A stretch of DNA of 64,000 nucleotides. Source: Citrobacter rodentium NBRC 105723 = DSM 16636 (GTDB taxonomy: Bacteria > Pseudomonadota > Gammaproteobacteria > Enterobacterales > Enterobacteriaceae). Below, piece by piece: positions 1-9,271 of the stretch (the first letter of the stretch is position 1; each line of letters opens with the position of its first letter). The notes under the pieces are model-generated. The model had not been told where the DNA came from and did not search any database. It saw nothing but the letters and a program-made list of their open reading frames with translations. The position numbers and the translations under genes were made by a program. The DNA lies in contig NZ_CP082833.1 in assembly GCF_021278985.1 (NCBI RefSeq), positions 3,906,001 to 3,970,000 on the forward strand, in the 5' to 3' direction.

Positions 1-1479
1 GAAATCCTCATCCTGCGGGTGCCAGCCCATCGCTTTCCAGACCAGCGCGATGGCTTCAAACATCCGCAGGCGGAAGATTTCCCGCTCCTGTTTCGGCATC
101 GCCGAGGGAAGCGTGAGGATCAGCGAACGTAACTGTCGCGGCGACGCCGGGAAGCCAAGCCGTAAACGGGTCGCCACGCTGTTAATCTGCCCCAGCGCCT
201 GAGCCAGTATCTCGCAGAGCATGTGGGTCATCAGGGTGCTGCGGCTGTACTGCGGTGAAAACACCGGCAGACGCTCATCCTGCGGCAGCGCGTACAGCGG
301 CTGTCCATCGTCATTCATCAGGTTCATCAGCGGAAAGGCGGTGGCAAGCGGTTCGCGCTGGGTTTTACTGTTGATCTGGCTGAAACGCCAGTCGTGCAGC
401 GCTGGCGTCTCATCCCACAGATAGCGGCGCGGACTGGAGATGCCGCTATTGCCGTCGGTTCCGCTGCGCTGCATCGCCAGCTTACGCGCCTCATCGCCGA
501 CCCGCACAATCGACGGCCAGACAAACGCATCGTCGCGTCCGCTTTCGACGGAGAAGTGCTGTTTGCCGAAGCGGGCTTCTGAAAACTCAAGGCGGCTGGT
601 GAACAGCGGGTCGTTCAGATACTGCGGTTCGCTGAGCGAACGCACCTGTAATTCCGCCGTCTGGCGCAGGCCATCGTTGGCGTCGCCATGATCTTCGATC
701 AGCACGCCGCAGGTATGGGTATTGCCGACGTCAAGGATCAGGTCGACCGGAATGGCCGGCGTGCTGAGAGTGGCGGTCACCAGTTTGACTTCCGGCACGG
801 CAAGCTGCTCGCCGAGCAGCGCCAGCAGATTCAGCCAGTGCGCCTGGTATTCAAAATTGCGCAGCGCCTGGTTCAGTTCCTGCTCTGAGCGGCTTTCCAC
901 CTGGCCCGCATAGCTGAGAAACACTTCGCGCAGCCAGCCGTCAATCCACGTCTGGTCAAGAAAATCGGCCACTTCGTCGTCGCGCCAGGCCAGCGCAAAG
1001 CGCGTGCCGTTGCGCAGATCGTTTTCGCAGGGCGCCAGCGCGGCCGGCGCGCGTTCGCTGAGCTGACTGTCAAGCGCGATGGTGATGCGATGGGTATGAC
1101 CGGCGCCGTCCGGCGCGGCCAGTTTACGTACTTGTACCCGCGCCCAGTTATCCGGTCCGGCGACGAAGGTTCGCGGCGGGTTAAAGCGCAGAAACGGCAG
1201 CGGCAGCCAGACGCCGTTAAGCACATCCAGCGAATAGCGCAGCGTCTGCGTGCTCTCGGGCTTTACCACCTCCGGCTGCTGGCCGGGACGGGCGGGCAGG
1301 GTGTAGCGCTCGTTCGCCAGATCGTACTCCAGGCGCAGCAGCGGTCCGTTCGCGGTTTTACGCACAAAACGCCCGTGATGCGCTGACTCCTGCGGCGTTA
1401 CGCCGAAGTCGAGAAACTGGACGCCGCTGTTTGCGATGAGCGTGACGCTCTGTTTGTAATCACACAGATTCACCAGCAT
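1..1479 (-). CDS. srfB: SrfB virulence-associated protein, N-terminal part (truncated by window edge)
   Basis: The frame is open from the ATG at 1479 to base 1, giving 493 codons with no stop; the family is roughly twice as long, so the C-terminal half lies outside the window. The protein starts MLVNLCDYKQSVTL, typical of SrfB. Around residue 250 it has LDVGNTHTCG, which resembles the phosphate-1 loop of actin/Hsp70-fold ATPases; that reading is inference. The start lies 4 nt after the srfA stop, so the two genes are one operon on the minus strand. In Salmonella the srfABC genes were reported as co-regulated with virulence or flagellar genes; the biochemical function is not settled. Confidence 0.85.
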   Translation of the reverse strand, partial: MLVNLCDYKQSVTLIANSGVQFLDFGVTPQESAHHGRFVRKTANGPLLRLEYDLANERYTLPARPGQQPEVVKPESTQTLRYSLDVLNGVWLPLPFLRFNPPRTFVAGPDNWARVQVRKLAAPDGAGHTHRITIALDSQLSERAPAALAPCENDLRNGTRFALAWRDDEVADFLDQTWIDGWLREVFLSYAGQVESRSEQELNQALRNFEYQAHWLNLLALLGEQLAVPEVKLVTATLSTPAIPVDLILDVGNTHTCGVLIEDHGDANDGLRQTAELQVRSLSEPQYLNDPLFTSRLEFSEARFGKQHFSVESGRDDAFVWPSIVRVGDEARKLAMQRSGTDGNSGISSPRRYLWDETPALHDWRFSQINSKTQREPLATAFPLMNLMNDDGQPLYALPQDERLPVFSPQYSRSTLMTHMLCEILAQALGQINSVATRLRLGFPASPRQLRSLILTLPSAMPKQEREIFRLRMFEAIALVWKAMGWHPQDEDF

Positions 1480-1483
1480 AAAA

Positions 1484-2785
1484 TCAGGCACCTATCTTTT
1501 TAAACGTCAGCGGGATTTCCGCTTGCGCATCGTAGCGGGCGGTACAGGTGGCTACGTCATTCGCCCCTGCCTTACAGGTAATTTCCGGCATCGGGTAGCG
1601 GGAACCGTCGGTACAGCGCGCGTTGCCGCGACTTTTGATCATCAGTTCGCCGGACTGATGCAGACCGGAAAAGAGCGTCGCGCGACAGACGATGTTATTG
1701 CCATGCACCACCCGCGCCGTACCTTTGTTGTTCTGTATCTGATAGCGCAGGGAGGGGGCTTTGCCGGTCGCCGGATCTTTGATATCGATCAGCACGCGCC
1801 AGTTGCCGTCCAGGAAACGGGTGGTGCCAGCTTTAACCTGGCTGGCATCCATCACCAGCGCGTCTTTCGGGATGGCGGCGATCACTACCGGTTTCTCGAC
1901 AGGTTTCTCGGGTTTCGGCGCCGGGATCACCCCGGCCAGTTGCAGAGGCAGCGCGGCGGTCAGTTCCGGCAGGACAGGCATAGCCGGAAGCGGGGCGCTG
2001 AGGCTGTCGGTGGCGCGGGCGGGCGTTTGCACCTTCCACAGCAGCGGCGCGGCAATAGCAGCGATAATCACCGCGGCGACGGGCAGACTCCACAGCGGCA
2101 GGCGACGCGCCGGTTTCGCTGGCGCTGGCGTCGGGCGGGCTTCCGTTAAGGGCGGTGGCGGCTCGGCAATGCTAACCGGTTCCGGTTCTTTAACCGGCGG
2201 CGCAGGCGTTGCGATCAGCGGCTCATCCGCCTGGGTAAAGGCGATCGTCGGCTCCGGCTCTGCCACCGGTTCCGGCGTAAGAGGAAGGTCGATGGTCGGT
2301 GGTTCTTCAATGTGCAGGCAGGCCAGCACATCGTCACGGGTATTCTCATTGAGATTGATAAAGCCCCAGAAGGTAATAACCGGCTTGCCATCCACCAGAT
2401 AAACGTGGTTTTCGCCGGGAAACTGGACGGCTTTTTCCAGCAGCGAGCCAAAAAGCTGTAATGAGGTTTTTCCCGATTGCAGGCTTTTGCGGCTCAGGGC
2501 GGCGGCGCTTTCCAGCGTCGCAGAAAGGCTGCGCAGGGCGCGCGAGCGCGCATCTTTATCGGCAGCCTTCCAGCTCATGGCCTGTCCTTCAACGGGCGAA
2601 TACCAGTCCACCCGGTCGCCGCTGTCATTGATTTGCGGAATTGCGAGACAGTCGACCATTGCCTGCTGTTTACGCAGCCGCAGCGTTTCACGAATTTGCA
2701 GTGCTGAATCAAAGACGGCCTGCCCGCCGCCGCCAACGGCCTGATAGTCATCCAGATTGCCGCTGCGCAAGAGAGTTTTTGCCAC
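1484..2785 (-). CDS. srfA: SrfA, membrane-anchored protein of the srfABC operon
   Basis: 433 aa. Residues 1-160 form a soluble domain, 161-228 are rich in Pro and Glu, and about 231-250 form one hydrophobic segment (LWSLPVAAVIIAAIAAPLLW), followed by a C-terminal domain of about 180 residues with several cysteines (ITCKAG, ATCTAR). This predicts a single-pass inner-membrane protein with the C-terminal domain in the periplasm. It is the first gene of the operon, with srfB following after 4 nt. Assignment rests on sequence resemblance to SrfA and on the adjacent srfB. The biochemical function is unknown. Confidence 0.8.
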   Translation of the reverse strand: MAKTLLRSGNLDDYQAVGGGGQAVFDSALQIRETLRLRKQQAMVDCLAIPQINDSGDRVDWYSPVEGQAMSWKAADKDARSRALRSLSATLESAAALSRKSLQSGKTSLQLFGSLLEKAVQFPGENHVYLVDGKPVITFWGFINLNENTRDDVLACLHIEEPPTIDLPLTPEPVAEPEPTIAFTQADEPLIATPAPPVKEPEPVSIAEPPPPLTEARPTPAPAKPARRLPLWSLPVAAVIIAAIAAPLLWKVQTPARATDSLSAPLPAMPVLPELTAALPLQLAGVIPAPKPEKPVEKPVVIAAIPKDALVMDASQVKAGTTRFLDGNWRVLIDIKDPATGKAPSLRYQIQNNKGTARVVHGNNIVCRATLFSGLHQSGELMIKSRGNARCTDGSRYPMPEITCKAGANDVATCTARYDAQAEIPLTFKKIGA

Positions 2786-3001
2786 GTTATGATCCCTAAG
2801 ACTTTTTCACCCATCTACTTTACGGCGAAGTAAGGCAAGCAAACGGTGGAAGAGAGGCAAAAAGGGGTGAATTTTCACGCCATAGAGAGGTTGACGTTTG
2901 CGAAAAGACTTAAGGGAAACTGGCCGCCCAATTAATGCCGCAGGCTGACGGATTTCAGCGTATGATGCATTATTCATAAGCCGGATAAAGAAGGAGATGC
3001 T

Positions 3002-3235
3002 ATGTCGCACCTGGATGAGGTCAACGCACGTGTTGATGCGGCGATTGCGGAGAGCGTCATCGCCCATATGAACGAACTGTTGATTGCCCTGAGCGATGAT
3101 GCGCAATTGAGCCGTGAAGATCGTTACAGTCAACAACAGCGATTACGGACCGCCATTGCTCATCACGGACGCCAGCACAAAGAAGATATGGAAGCGCGCC
3201 GCGAGCAGCTCACCAAAGGCGGCACGATCATTTGA
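3002..3235 (+). CDS. ydcY: YdcY, conserved DUF2526 small protein
   Basis: 77 aa, nearly identical in pattern to E. coli YdcY (MSHLDEVNARVDAAI... ending LTKGGTII). It is a charged, helical cytoplasmic protein without membrane segments. The ATG follows AGGAG with a 6-nt gap. It converges on ydcZ, as in E. coli, but upstream is srfA rather than the E. coli ydcSTUVWX genes. No function is known. Confidence 0.93.
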   Translation: MSHLDEVNARVDAAIAESVIAHMNELLIALSDDAQLSREDRYSQQQRLRTAIAHHGRQHKEDMEARREQLTKGGTII

Positions 3236-3279
3236 GGCGCATTTTTGCAGGACGGAGCGCCATCCGACCTGCCGGATAA

Positions 3280-3729
3280 TTAAAACGAACGTCTCGCCAC
3301 CAGCCAGGCGCCGATCACCAGCATCACCGCGCCGCAAATCGGGCCAATCAGCGCTCTGAGCGGGACGCCGTGGCTGCGCAGAATATCCAGAACCAGGCCG
3401 CCAATCAGCTGACTGGCGACCAGCACGGCGATAGTGGTCGCCGCGCCGACGTGCTGATAGCCGCTGATGCTGGCGAAGACAAAAAACGAGCCCAGCAGAC
3501 CGGGTATCAGCGTCCACCAGCGCACGCTGGCCGCCAGTTCGCCGAATCCCGTCATGCCCTGTTTAAACCACAGGATGCTGACAAACAGCACCATCCCCAC
3601 TAGCGAATTGAGCAGCATGGCGATCAGAATCGTGGATGAGCTCTGGGTAATGCGCACCATCAGGGTGTTCTGCACCACCAGGCCGATACCGGCGGCGATC
3701 AGAAAGGCGAGCGTCAGCGTCTGATTCAT
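3280..3729 (-). CDS. ydcZ: YdcZ, inner-membrane protein of the DMT/DUF606 type
   Basis: 149 aa, same length as E. coli YdcZ. Five hydrophobic segments are visible, ending in the short basic tail VARRSF. Family members are half-size drug/metabolite-transporter-like proteins that probably dimerise; the substrate is unknown. The start overlaps the end of mnaT by 4 bp, so it is translationally coupled as the second gene of an mnaT-ydcZ operon. Confidence 0.92.
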   Translation of the reverse strand: MNQTLTLAFLIAAGIGLVVQNTLMVRITQSSSTILIAMLLNSLVGMVLFVSILWFKQGMTGFGELAASVRWWTLIPGLLGSFFVFASISGYQHVGAATTIAVLVASQLIGGLVLDILRSHGVPLRALIGPICGAVMLVIGAWLVARRSF

Positions 3730-4244
3730 CTGCGTGCGTCCGGTTCCAGGCGATCGTCAAGCTGAAGCTGCATAAAAGTGAGATCGAGCCAGCGGCCAAA
3801 TTTAGTGCCGACCTGCGGCATCTGCGCGGTGAGGGTGAATCCCAGCGTTTCGTGCAGATGTAAAGAGGCGTGGTTTTGCGACTCAATGCCGGCGACCATT
3901 ACGTGTTTGCCGCAGGCCCGCGCTTCGTCAATCAGCCTGCTGAGAAGCTGTCTGCCAAGTCCTTTTCCCTGATGATCCGGATGCACATAGACCGAATGTT
4001 CAACCGTATGGCGAAAACCATCGAAATTGCGCCAGTCGCCAAACGAAGCGTATCCCGTCACCGTACCGTTCTCCTCGCTTACCAGCACCGGATATCCCAG
4101 CAGCTGCCGCGCTTCGTACCACGCAATACGGTTTTCGGCATCGACGGTTTGATCGTTCCAGATGGCCGCCGTGTGCAGCACCGCATGGTTATAGATCTCT
4201 GCGATAGCGGCGCAGTCCTCTTTGCAGGCAAAACGAATTGACAT
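3726..4244 (-). CDS. mnaT: L-amino-acid N-acetyltransferase MnaT (YncA), GNAT family
   Basis: 172 aa with the GNAT fold. The acetyl-CoA-binding motif A is visible as HPDHQGKGLGRQLL near residues 88-101, preceded by VEHSVYV. E. coli and Salmonella homologues acetylate L-methionine sulfoximine, methionine sulfone and related amino acids, detoxifying them. First gene of the mnaT-ydcZ operon, divergent from a regulator whose start lies 37 nt away. That spacing suggests control by this regulator, which is inference. Confidence 0.93.
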   Translation of the reverse strand: MSIRFACKEDCAAIAEIYNHAVLHTAAIWNDQTVDAENRIAWYEARQLLGYPVLVSEENGTVTGYASFGDWRNFDGFRHTVEHSVYVHPDHQGKGLGRQLLSRLIDEARACGKHVMVAGIESQNHASLHLHETLGFTLTAQMPQVGTKFGRWLDLTFMQLQLDDRLEPDARR

Positions 4245-4269
4245 ATTGAACCTCAGGGCTTGTTCACTA

Positions 4270-4291
4270 TAGTATTACGCTATGAATACTA
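4270..4291. promoter_or_regulatory. Inverted repeat in the mnaT / XRE-cupin divergent promoter
   Basis: TAGTATT (4270-4276) and AATACTA (4285-4291) are perfect 7-bp arms 8 nt apart. The right arm lies just inside the start of the regulator gene (ATG 4282). This is a plausible operator by which the regulator represses itself and the divergent mnaT-ydcZ operon. Binding is inferred from position only. Confidence 0.5.
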
Positions 4292-4857
4292 TTGAAGACA
4301 GTATAAATCAACGGATCGGCGTCAGAATTCGCATTGAACGCGAATCCCGCGGCTGGTCGCTGACGGAGCTGGCGGAAAAGGCGGGCGTGTCGCGGGCGAT
4401 GATCCACAAAATCGAACGCGGCGAAAGCAGCCCGACGGCAACGCTGCTCGGCAGGCTGTCCGGCGCGTTTGGCATCAGCATGTCAACGCTGATCGCCCGC
4501 GCCGAAATGCCGGAGGGTAAACTGCTGCGCGCGGCGGATCAGCCTGTCTGGCGCGATCCGCAAAGCCATTACCTGCGCCGTCACGTCTCTCCGCGTAGCG
4601 ACCTGCCTATCGATCTGGTGCAAATTGAGCTTCCGGGCGGCAGTGATATCCCGATGCCCGCCTCGTCTTACGCCCGGGCGCGGCAGCTCATCTGGCTACA
4701 GCAGGGGGAACTGGTCTTCGTCGAAGGGGAAACCCGCCATGAGATGAAAGCGGGCGACTGCCTGGAGCTGGGGCCGCCGAATGACTGTCGTTTTATCAAT
4801 GAAACCGCGCAGACCTGCGTTTACCTCGTTGTGCGTTTAAACCTCACGGGACATTAA
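4282..4857 (+). CDS. XRE-family regulator with C-terminal cupin domain
   Basis: 191 aa. An N-terminal helix-turn-helix covers about residues 12-66 (LTELAEKAGVSRAMIHKIER), followed by a linker and a cupin domain at about 105-187 (RQLIWLQQGELVFVEGE, MKAGDCLELGPP). This is the SutR/PuuR type of architecture, in which the cupin senses a small molecule. It is divergent from mnaT-ydcZ with only 37 bp between the starts, so that operon is the likely target. The E. coli K-12 locus lacks a regulator at this spot as I recall it. The ligand cannot be told from the sequence. Confidence 0.85.
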   Translation: MNTIEDSINQRIGVRIRIERESRGWSLTELAEKAGVSRAMIHKIERGESSPTATLLGRLSGAFGISMSTLIARAEMPEGKLLRAADQPVWRDPQSHYLRRHVSPRSDLPIDLVQIELPGGSDIPMPASSYARARQLIWLQQGELVFVEGETRHEMKAGDCLELGPPNDCRFINETAQTCVYLVVRLNLTGH

Positions 4858-4914
4858 AGGCGCACGTCGCCTGCTACTATTGATGGAATCATGCCAGAAG
4901 CAGAGGAGAACATC

Positions 4915-5952
4915 ATGGGTCAACAAACACACCGTAACCGTCGCTGGGTTTTAGCCTCACGGCCGCATGGCGCGCCGACGCCGGATAACTTCCGGCTGGA
5001 GGAGGATGACGTCGCCACGCCGGGAGAAGGTCAGGTTTTACTGCGTACCGTCTTTCTCTCTCTCGACCCGTATATGCGCGGTCGGATGAGCGATGAACCT
5101 TCCTACGCGCCGCCGGTTGACATCGGCGCGGTGATGGTTGGCGGCACCGTCAGCCGCGTGGTTTCGTCGAATCATCCGGACTACAAGCCTGGTGAATGGG
5201 TGGTGGGTTACAGCGGCTGGCAGGACTATGATATTTCCGATGGCGCAGGGCTGGTAAAACTCGACGATAACCCGGAGCATCCCTCCTGGTCGCTCGGCGT
5301 CTTAGGGATGCCCGGCTTTACCGCCTATATGGGCCTGCTGGATATTGGTCAGCCGAAAGAGGGTGAGACGCTGGTCGTGGCCGCTGCGACCGGTCCGGTG
5401 GGTGCGACGGTAGGGCAAATCGGCAAACTCAAAGGCTGCCGTGTGGTTGGTGTCGCGGGCGGAGCGGAAAAATGCCGTCACGCAATCGAGACGCTGGGTT
5501 TTGATGCCTGCCTCGACCACCATGCCGATGATTTTGCTGAGCAGTTGGCTCAGGCCTGTCCACAGGGGATTGATATCTATTATGAAAACGTCGGCGGTAA
5601 GGTGTTTGACGCCGTGCTGCCATTGCTGAACACCTCGGCGCGTATTCCGCTGTGCGGGCTGGTCAGCGGCTACAATGCGACCGATCTGCCTGACGGTCCT
5701 GACAGACTGCCGCTGCTGATGGCGACGGTACTGAAGAAACGTATCCGCCTGCAGGGATTCATCATCGGTCAGGACTATGGTCATCGTATTCATGAATTTC
5801 AGCAGGAGATGGGACGCTGGGTGAAAGAGGGTAAGATCCACTATCGCGAGCAGATCACCGAAGGGCTGGAAAACGCGCCGCAGGCATTTATTGGCCTGCT
5901 GAGCGGTAAAAACTTCGGCAAAGTGGTGGTACGCGTTGCTGAAGACGTGTAA
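4915..5952 (+). CDS. curA: NADPH-dependent curcumin/alkenal reductase CurA (YncB)
   Basis: 345 aa, equal to E. coli CurA. I chose ATG 4915 (MGQQTHRNRRWVLASRP) rather than the in-frame ATG at 4891 because it follows GAGGAG with good spacing and matches the family N-terminus. It is a zinc-free medium-chain dehydrogenase/reductase of the leukotriene B4 dehydrogenase type. The nucleotide-binding motif AATGPVGATVGQ is near residues 158-169. It reduces the C=C bond of curcumin and other enones using NADPH in the cytosol. mcbR follows on the same strand. Confidence 0.95.
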   Translation: MGQQTHRNRRWVLASRPHGAPTPDNFRLEEDDVATPGEGQVLLRTVFLSLDPYMRGRMSDEPSYAPPVDIGAVMVGGTVSRVVSSNHPDYKPGEWVVGYSGWQDYDISDGAGLVKLDDNPEHPSWSLGVLGMPGFTAYMGLLDIGQPKEGETLVVAAATGPVGATVGQIGKLKGCRVVGVAGGAEKCRHAIETLGFDACLDHHADDFAEQLAQACPQGIDIYYENVGGKVFDAVLPLLNTSARIPLCGLVSGYNATDLPDGPDRLPLLMATVLKKRIRLQGFIIGQDYGHRIHEFQQEMGRWVKEGKIHYREQITEGLENAPQAFIGLLSGKNFGKVVVRVAEDV

Positions 5953-5958
5953 ACAAGA

Positions 5959-5980
5959 TATGGCGGCTCAGGCCGCCATA
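5959..5980 (+). terminator. Hairpin after curA
   Basis: TATGGCGGC (5959-5967) pairs perfectly with GCCGCCATA (5972-5980) around a TCAG loop, 6 nt after the curA stop. The plus-strand downstream run is A rather than T, so it is not a canonical intrinsic terminator; it may act as a 3'-end stabilising hairpin. Confidence 0.4.
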
Positions 5981-6175
5981 AAAAAAAGACAATTTTAAAA
6001 TTTACAGCTTTAATTATGTTACCGCGTACAGGGCACAATAACAGGCCAGTAACGTAAAAACTAACGCGGCTAATTATTAACTTTTGTTGTTTTATTTCTT
6101 CGCCAGGTGAAATTTTGAACAATTAAACCATTCAGGTTTAATTGCGATTAGCTACAGGATGAGGTGAAGAAATAA

Positions 6176-6841
6176 ATGCCTGGTACGGAAAAGACTCAAC
6201 ACATAAGTTTGACTTCGCGCGTTGAAAGAGGATTAAAAGATCGACTCAGTATTGGCGAACTGAGGCCTGGCGCCAGACTGATTACCAAAAATATCGCTGA
6301 GGAGATGGGCATCAGCATTACCCCGGTACGGGAAGCGCTGCTGCGTCTGGTTTCCGCCAGCGCATTGACTATTGCGCCAGCTCAGGCTTTTATCGTGCCG
6401 GAGATCTCTATGGCGCGCTTTGCGGAAATTACCCGTCTTCGCTGCGAGCTGGAAGGCATGGCGGTGATGGAGGCGACCGGACAAATTACGCCCGAGCGCA
6501 TGGAGATTCTTGAGGCGCTGCTGGCGAATTATCAGTGGGCGTATGAGAACGGCAGCGTGGCGGAGCGGCTGCTGGCGAATCGCGCTCTGCGCTTCAAAAT
6601 CTATCATTTTTCCAGTATGCCGACGCTTGTCGAAATGATCGAACAGCTCTGGGTGCGTATGGGACCCAGCCTGCATTTTTTACATGGTCTGGAAAAAGAG
6701 GGCGCGTATCAGCATAACGTCGACCACTACCGGCAGTTGTTTACGCTGATTGCCGAAGGAAATAAAGAGGCCAGCCGCAGCTGTTTACTGGAAATTATCA
6801 ATAAGAATGTAGCGATTGTTAAGCAACAATATCTTAATTAA
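6176..6841 (+). CDS. mcbR: GntR/FadR-type transcriptional regulator McbR (YncC)
   Basis: 221 aa, same length as E. coli McbR. N-terminal winged helix at about residues 10-75 (ITKNIAEEMGISITPVREAL) and an all-helical FCD ligand-binding domain from about 80 (ITRLRCELEGMAVMEA). In E. coli McbR represses yciGFE and mcbA and affects biofilm and mucoidy. The gene is preceded by a 223-bp gap after curA and converges on the yncD pseudogene. Confidence 0.92.
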   Translation: MPGTEKTQHISLTSRVERGLKDRLSIGELRPGARLITKNIAEEMGISITPVREALLRLVSASALTIAPAQAFIVPEISMARFAEITRLRCELEGMAVMEATGQITPERMEILEALLANYQWAYENGSVAERLLANRALRFKIYHFSSMPTLVEMIEQLWVRMGPSLHFLHGLEKEGAYQHNVDHYRQLFTLIAEGNKEASRSCLLEIINKNVAIVKQQYLN

Positions 6842-6854
6842 GTAGCGCTAAAAT

Positions 6855-6877
6855 ATAGCGGGGTGAACCCCCGCTAT
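6855..6877. terminator. Terminator hairpin between mcbR and yncD
   Basis: ATAGCGGGG (6855-6863) and CCCCGCTAT (6869-6877) form a 9-bp stem with a 5-nt loop. On the minus strand it is followed by ATTTTAG, so it best suits the end of yncD; it sits between two convergent genes and may work for both. Confidence 0.55.
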
Positions 6878-6897
6878 TGGTATAATATTTGTGCAAT

Positions 6898-9008
6898 TTA
6901 CTCAAAGCGCCAGGCTAAATTTACCCCAACGCCGTAGTTACGTCCGGGGGCTGGTTCGTAGTATCTGCCATTTGATTCGTTAACAATAACCGAGCCGACG
7001 TATTCTTTATCGAACAGGTTATCGACGCGACCAAATACGTCTACGGTCAGGTTACTGTAGTTGAATTTATAGCCCGTATTCAGGCCCACCACGGTATAAG
7101 AGGGCGCTTTGGCGCTGTTTTCATCATCGGCCATGATGTCGCTCATGTAGCGGGCATCGGCGCCGGCATACCAGCCTTCGTCCGGCACATAGCCCAGTGA
7201 AGCGAAGCCCATGTTGCGCGCAATACCCGGCATCCGGTTGCCGTTACAGTTCTGCTCCCCGCAGACGTTGCTGCGGTAGGTGGCATCCAGCCAGGTCCAG
7301 GAGGCGTTGACGCGCCAGTTACCGGCGAAGCGCTGATCCCAGGCCAGTTCTGCGCCCTGACGCCGGGTTTTACCCGCGTTCTTATAGGTGGTGCGTCCGC
7401 CGCTGCTGGCGGCCACCACCAGTTCGTCTTCGGTATCGGTCTGAAACAGCGCCGCCGTCAGCAGCCCATTGCCGATGCGGGTTTTGCTGCCGATCTCAAC
7501 CGTATCGTTGGTTGACGGTTTGAGATCGAAATTCATTCCGCTTTGCCCGTCAGCCCGGTAGGAAAGCTCGTTGATGGTTGGCGTCTCGAAACCGCGTCCG
7601 GCGGCGAGATAGAGATTCCACGCGTCGGTGACGGCATATTTCAGCGATCCGGCAGGCAACCACTTGTGATAGCTGGCATCGCCGCTATCGTCGCCGTTGC
7701 CCGGCGTGACGTAGTGGTCGTTGGAGTCAAACCAGACTGAACTGTAGCGCACGCCCGCGTCGAGAGAGAGTTTGTCGGTCAGTTGCCACTGCGTCTGCAG
7801 GTAAGGATCGACGTTCCACATCAGATTGCGCTCATCGCGACGCCGTTCACCTTTGTGACCATACTCCGGCACGCCGTCGTTCAGGCGGTAGTTGGTATAG
7901 CCTTTGCGGTTTTCACTCATGTTTTCATAGTTAAGGCCGGTGGTGAAAGTGACGGGGACGCCCAGTTCGCCACGGTGCGTCCAGCGGCTGTCGATGCCCT
8001 GATAGTGGCGCTGAAGGGAAATCACGCCGCCGGCATGGGAAGCGTTAAGCTGCGGCGTCATTGGAATCGATTGATACTGCGTGGTTTCGCGCTGTCCGGC
8101 ATACATCATCACGCTCATGTCGTCCTGCGCGCTGAACTGGCGCTCATAGCGGAGCCCGGCCTGGGTCTGTTTAATCGTTTTACGGGTGTGGTACTGTTCG
8201 GCTCTCGGCGACTGCTGTGGGTTATCGCGCCATTCCGCTTCTGTCAGTCCCCCCGGATCGTCGGCTTTGATATCGACGCTGTTGAAGATCAGACTCAGCT
8301 TACTCGCCTCGTCGAGACGCACGCCGAGCTTCGCGTTAGCCAGATTCTTTTGCGCGCCGCTGCGATCGCGATAGCCGTGGGTGACAAAGCGGGTCGTCGA
8401 CACCGTATAGTCCATATCGCCCGCCTGGCTGCCGTCGCCCATCGCCCCGGTCGCCTTCAGGCCGTAGCGCCAGCTACCGAAACTGCCGTAATAGCTGCTG
8501 GCCTCAATGGTCGGCGGCTGTTGTCCGGTCTGCGTTGTGACGTTCAGCACGCCGCCAGAGGCATTGCCGTAGAGCGCGGAGAAGGGGCCGCGCAGCACTT
8601 CAACACGCTCCACGCTGCTGAGATCGATATTTGACGTCTGCCCCTGACCATCCGGCATCGTCGCCGGGATCCCGTCCACGTACAGACGAATGCCGCGAAC
8701 ACCGTAGGTCGATCGCGACCCGAAACCGCGAATGGAGAGTTGCAGATCCTGGGCGTAATTTTGCCGGTTCTGGACCTGTAGCCCGGGAACGCGAGTCAGG
8801 CTTTCCGACAGGTTGATTCGCGGCGTCGCCCTTCACCATCAACCACGCTGACGGCAGCGGGGGTATCCAGTTCGGATACCGTCTGCGGCGAAGCGCTGAC
8901 GATCATCGTTTGTTCATCGGTGTGGCTGTCCGCTATGGCCAACGGAGAGAAGGCGAGCGGGAGTAAAAGAGCGGGAACTGCGGTTTGTCTTGCGGAAATA
9001 ATCTTCAT
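6898..9008 (-). pseudogene. yncD: TonB-dependent outer-membrane receptor YncD, frameshifted
   Basis: The start ATG at 9008 (MKIISARQTAVPALL) opens a signal peptide and the conserved SELDTPAAVSVVDGE segment, then the frame shifts and stops at 8796. The rest (PRINLSESL... to the C-terminal LAWRFE, 6898) is in another frame. The distance from start to stop is 2111 bp, not a multiple of three. Near 8826-8832 the codons for about four residues (expected E-M-R-L-A between DGE and TPRINL) are missing, as if about 10 bp were deleted. Plug and beta-barrel are otherwise complete. A re-start at MDGIPATMPDG (8679) would lack the signal peptide, TonB box and most of the plug's first part. Functional loss is inferred. 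Confidence 0.88.
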
Positions 9009-9168
9009 GAAAAAAAGCCAGTTAAAGTGAACGTACCCACGGGTATGTGAGCCACATGTTAATGCGTTTGTAAAATTATGAAAATTTAACGGCACAATGC
9101 GTTAATTAAAGATTAAGAAACCAAGAAAATTGTAGACAGTATGCGAAGAAGTGCTCCACTTTCTGATG

Positions 9169-9187
9169 AATAATGATTACCATTCCC
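9169..9187 (+). promoter_or_regulatory. Fur box upstream of yncE
   Basis: AATAATGATTACCATTCCC matches 14 of 19 positions of the Fur consensus GATAATGATAATCATTATC. It lies about 85-103 bp upstream of the yncE start and also in the yncD/yncE divergent region. yncE of E. coli is known to be iron-repressed through Fur. Confidence 0.65.
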
Positions 9188-9271
9188 ATTTATAAGAAAG
9201 AGCAAAGCGATGATTTTGCTCACCGAAGCGATGTGAAGCAGCAAAATAGCGATTTATCAAAGGGAGTCGTC

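Noticed and set aside
1523..2402. Two long plus-strand frames over srfA (208 and 213 codons)
   Set aside because: They lie wholly antisense to srfA, have Gly/Ser/Arg-rich composition typical of frame shadows in GC-rich DNA, and match no family.
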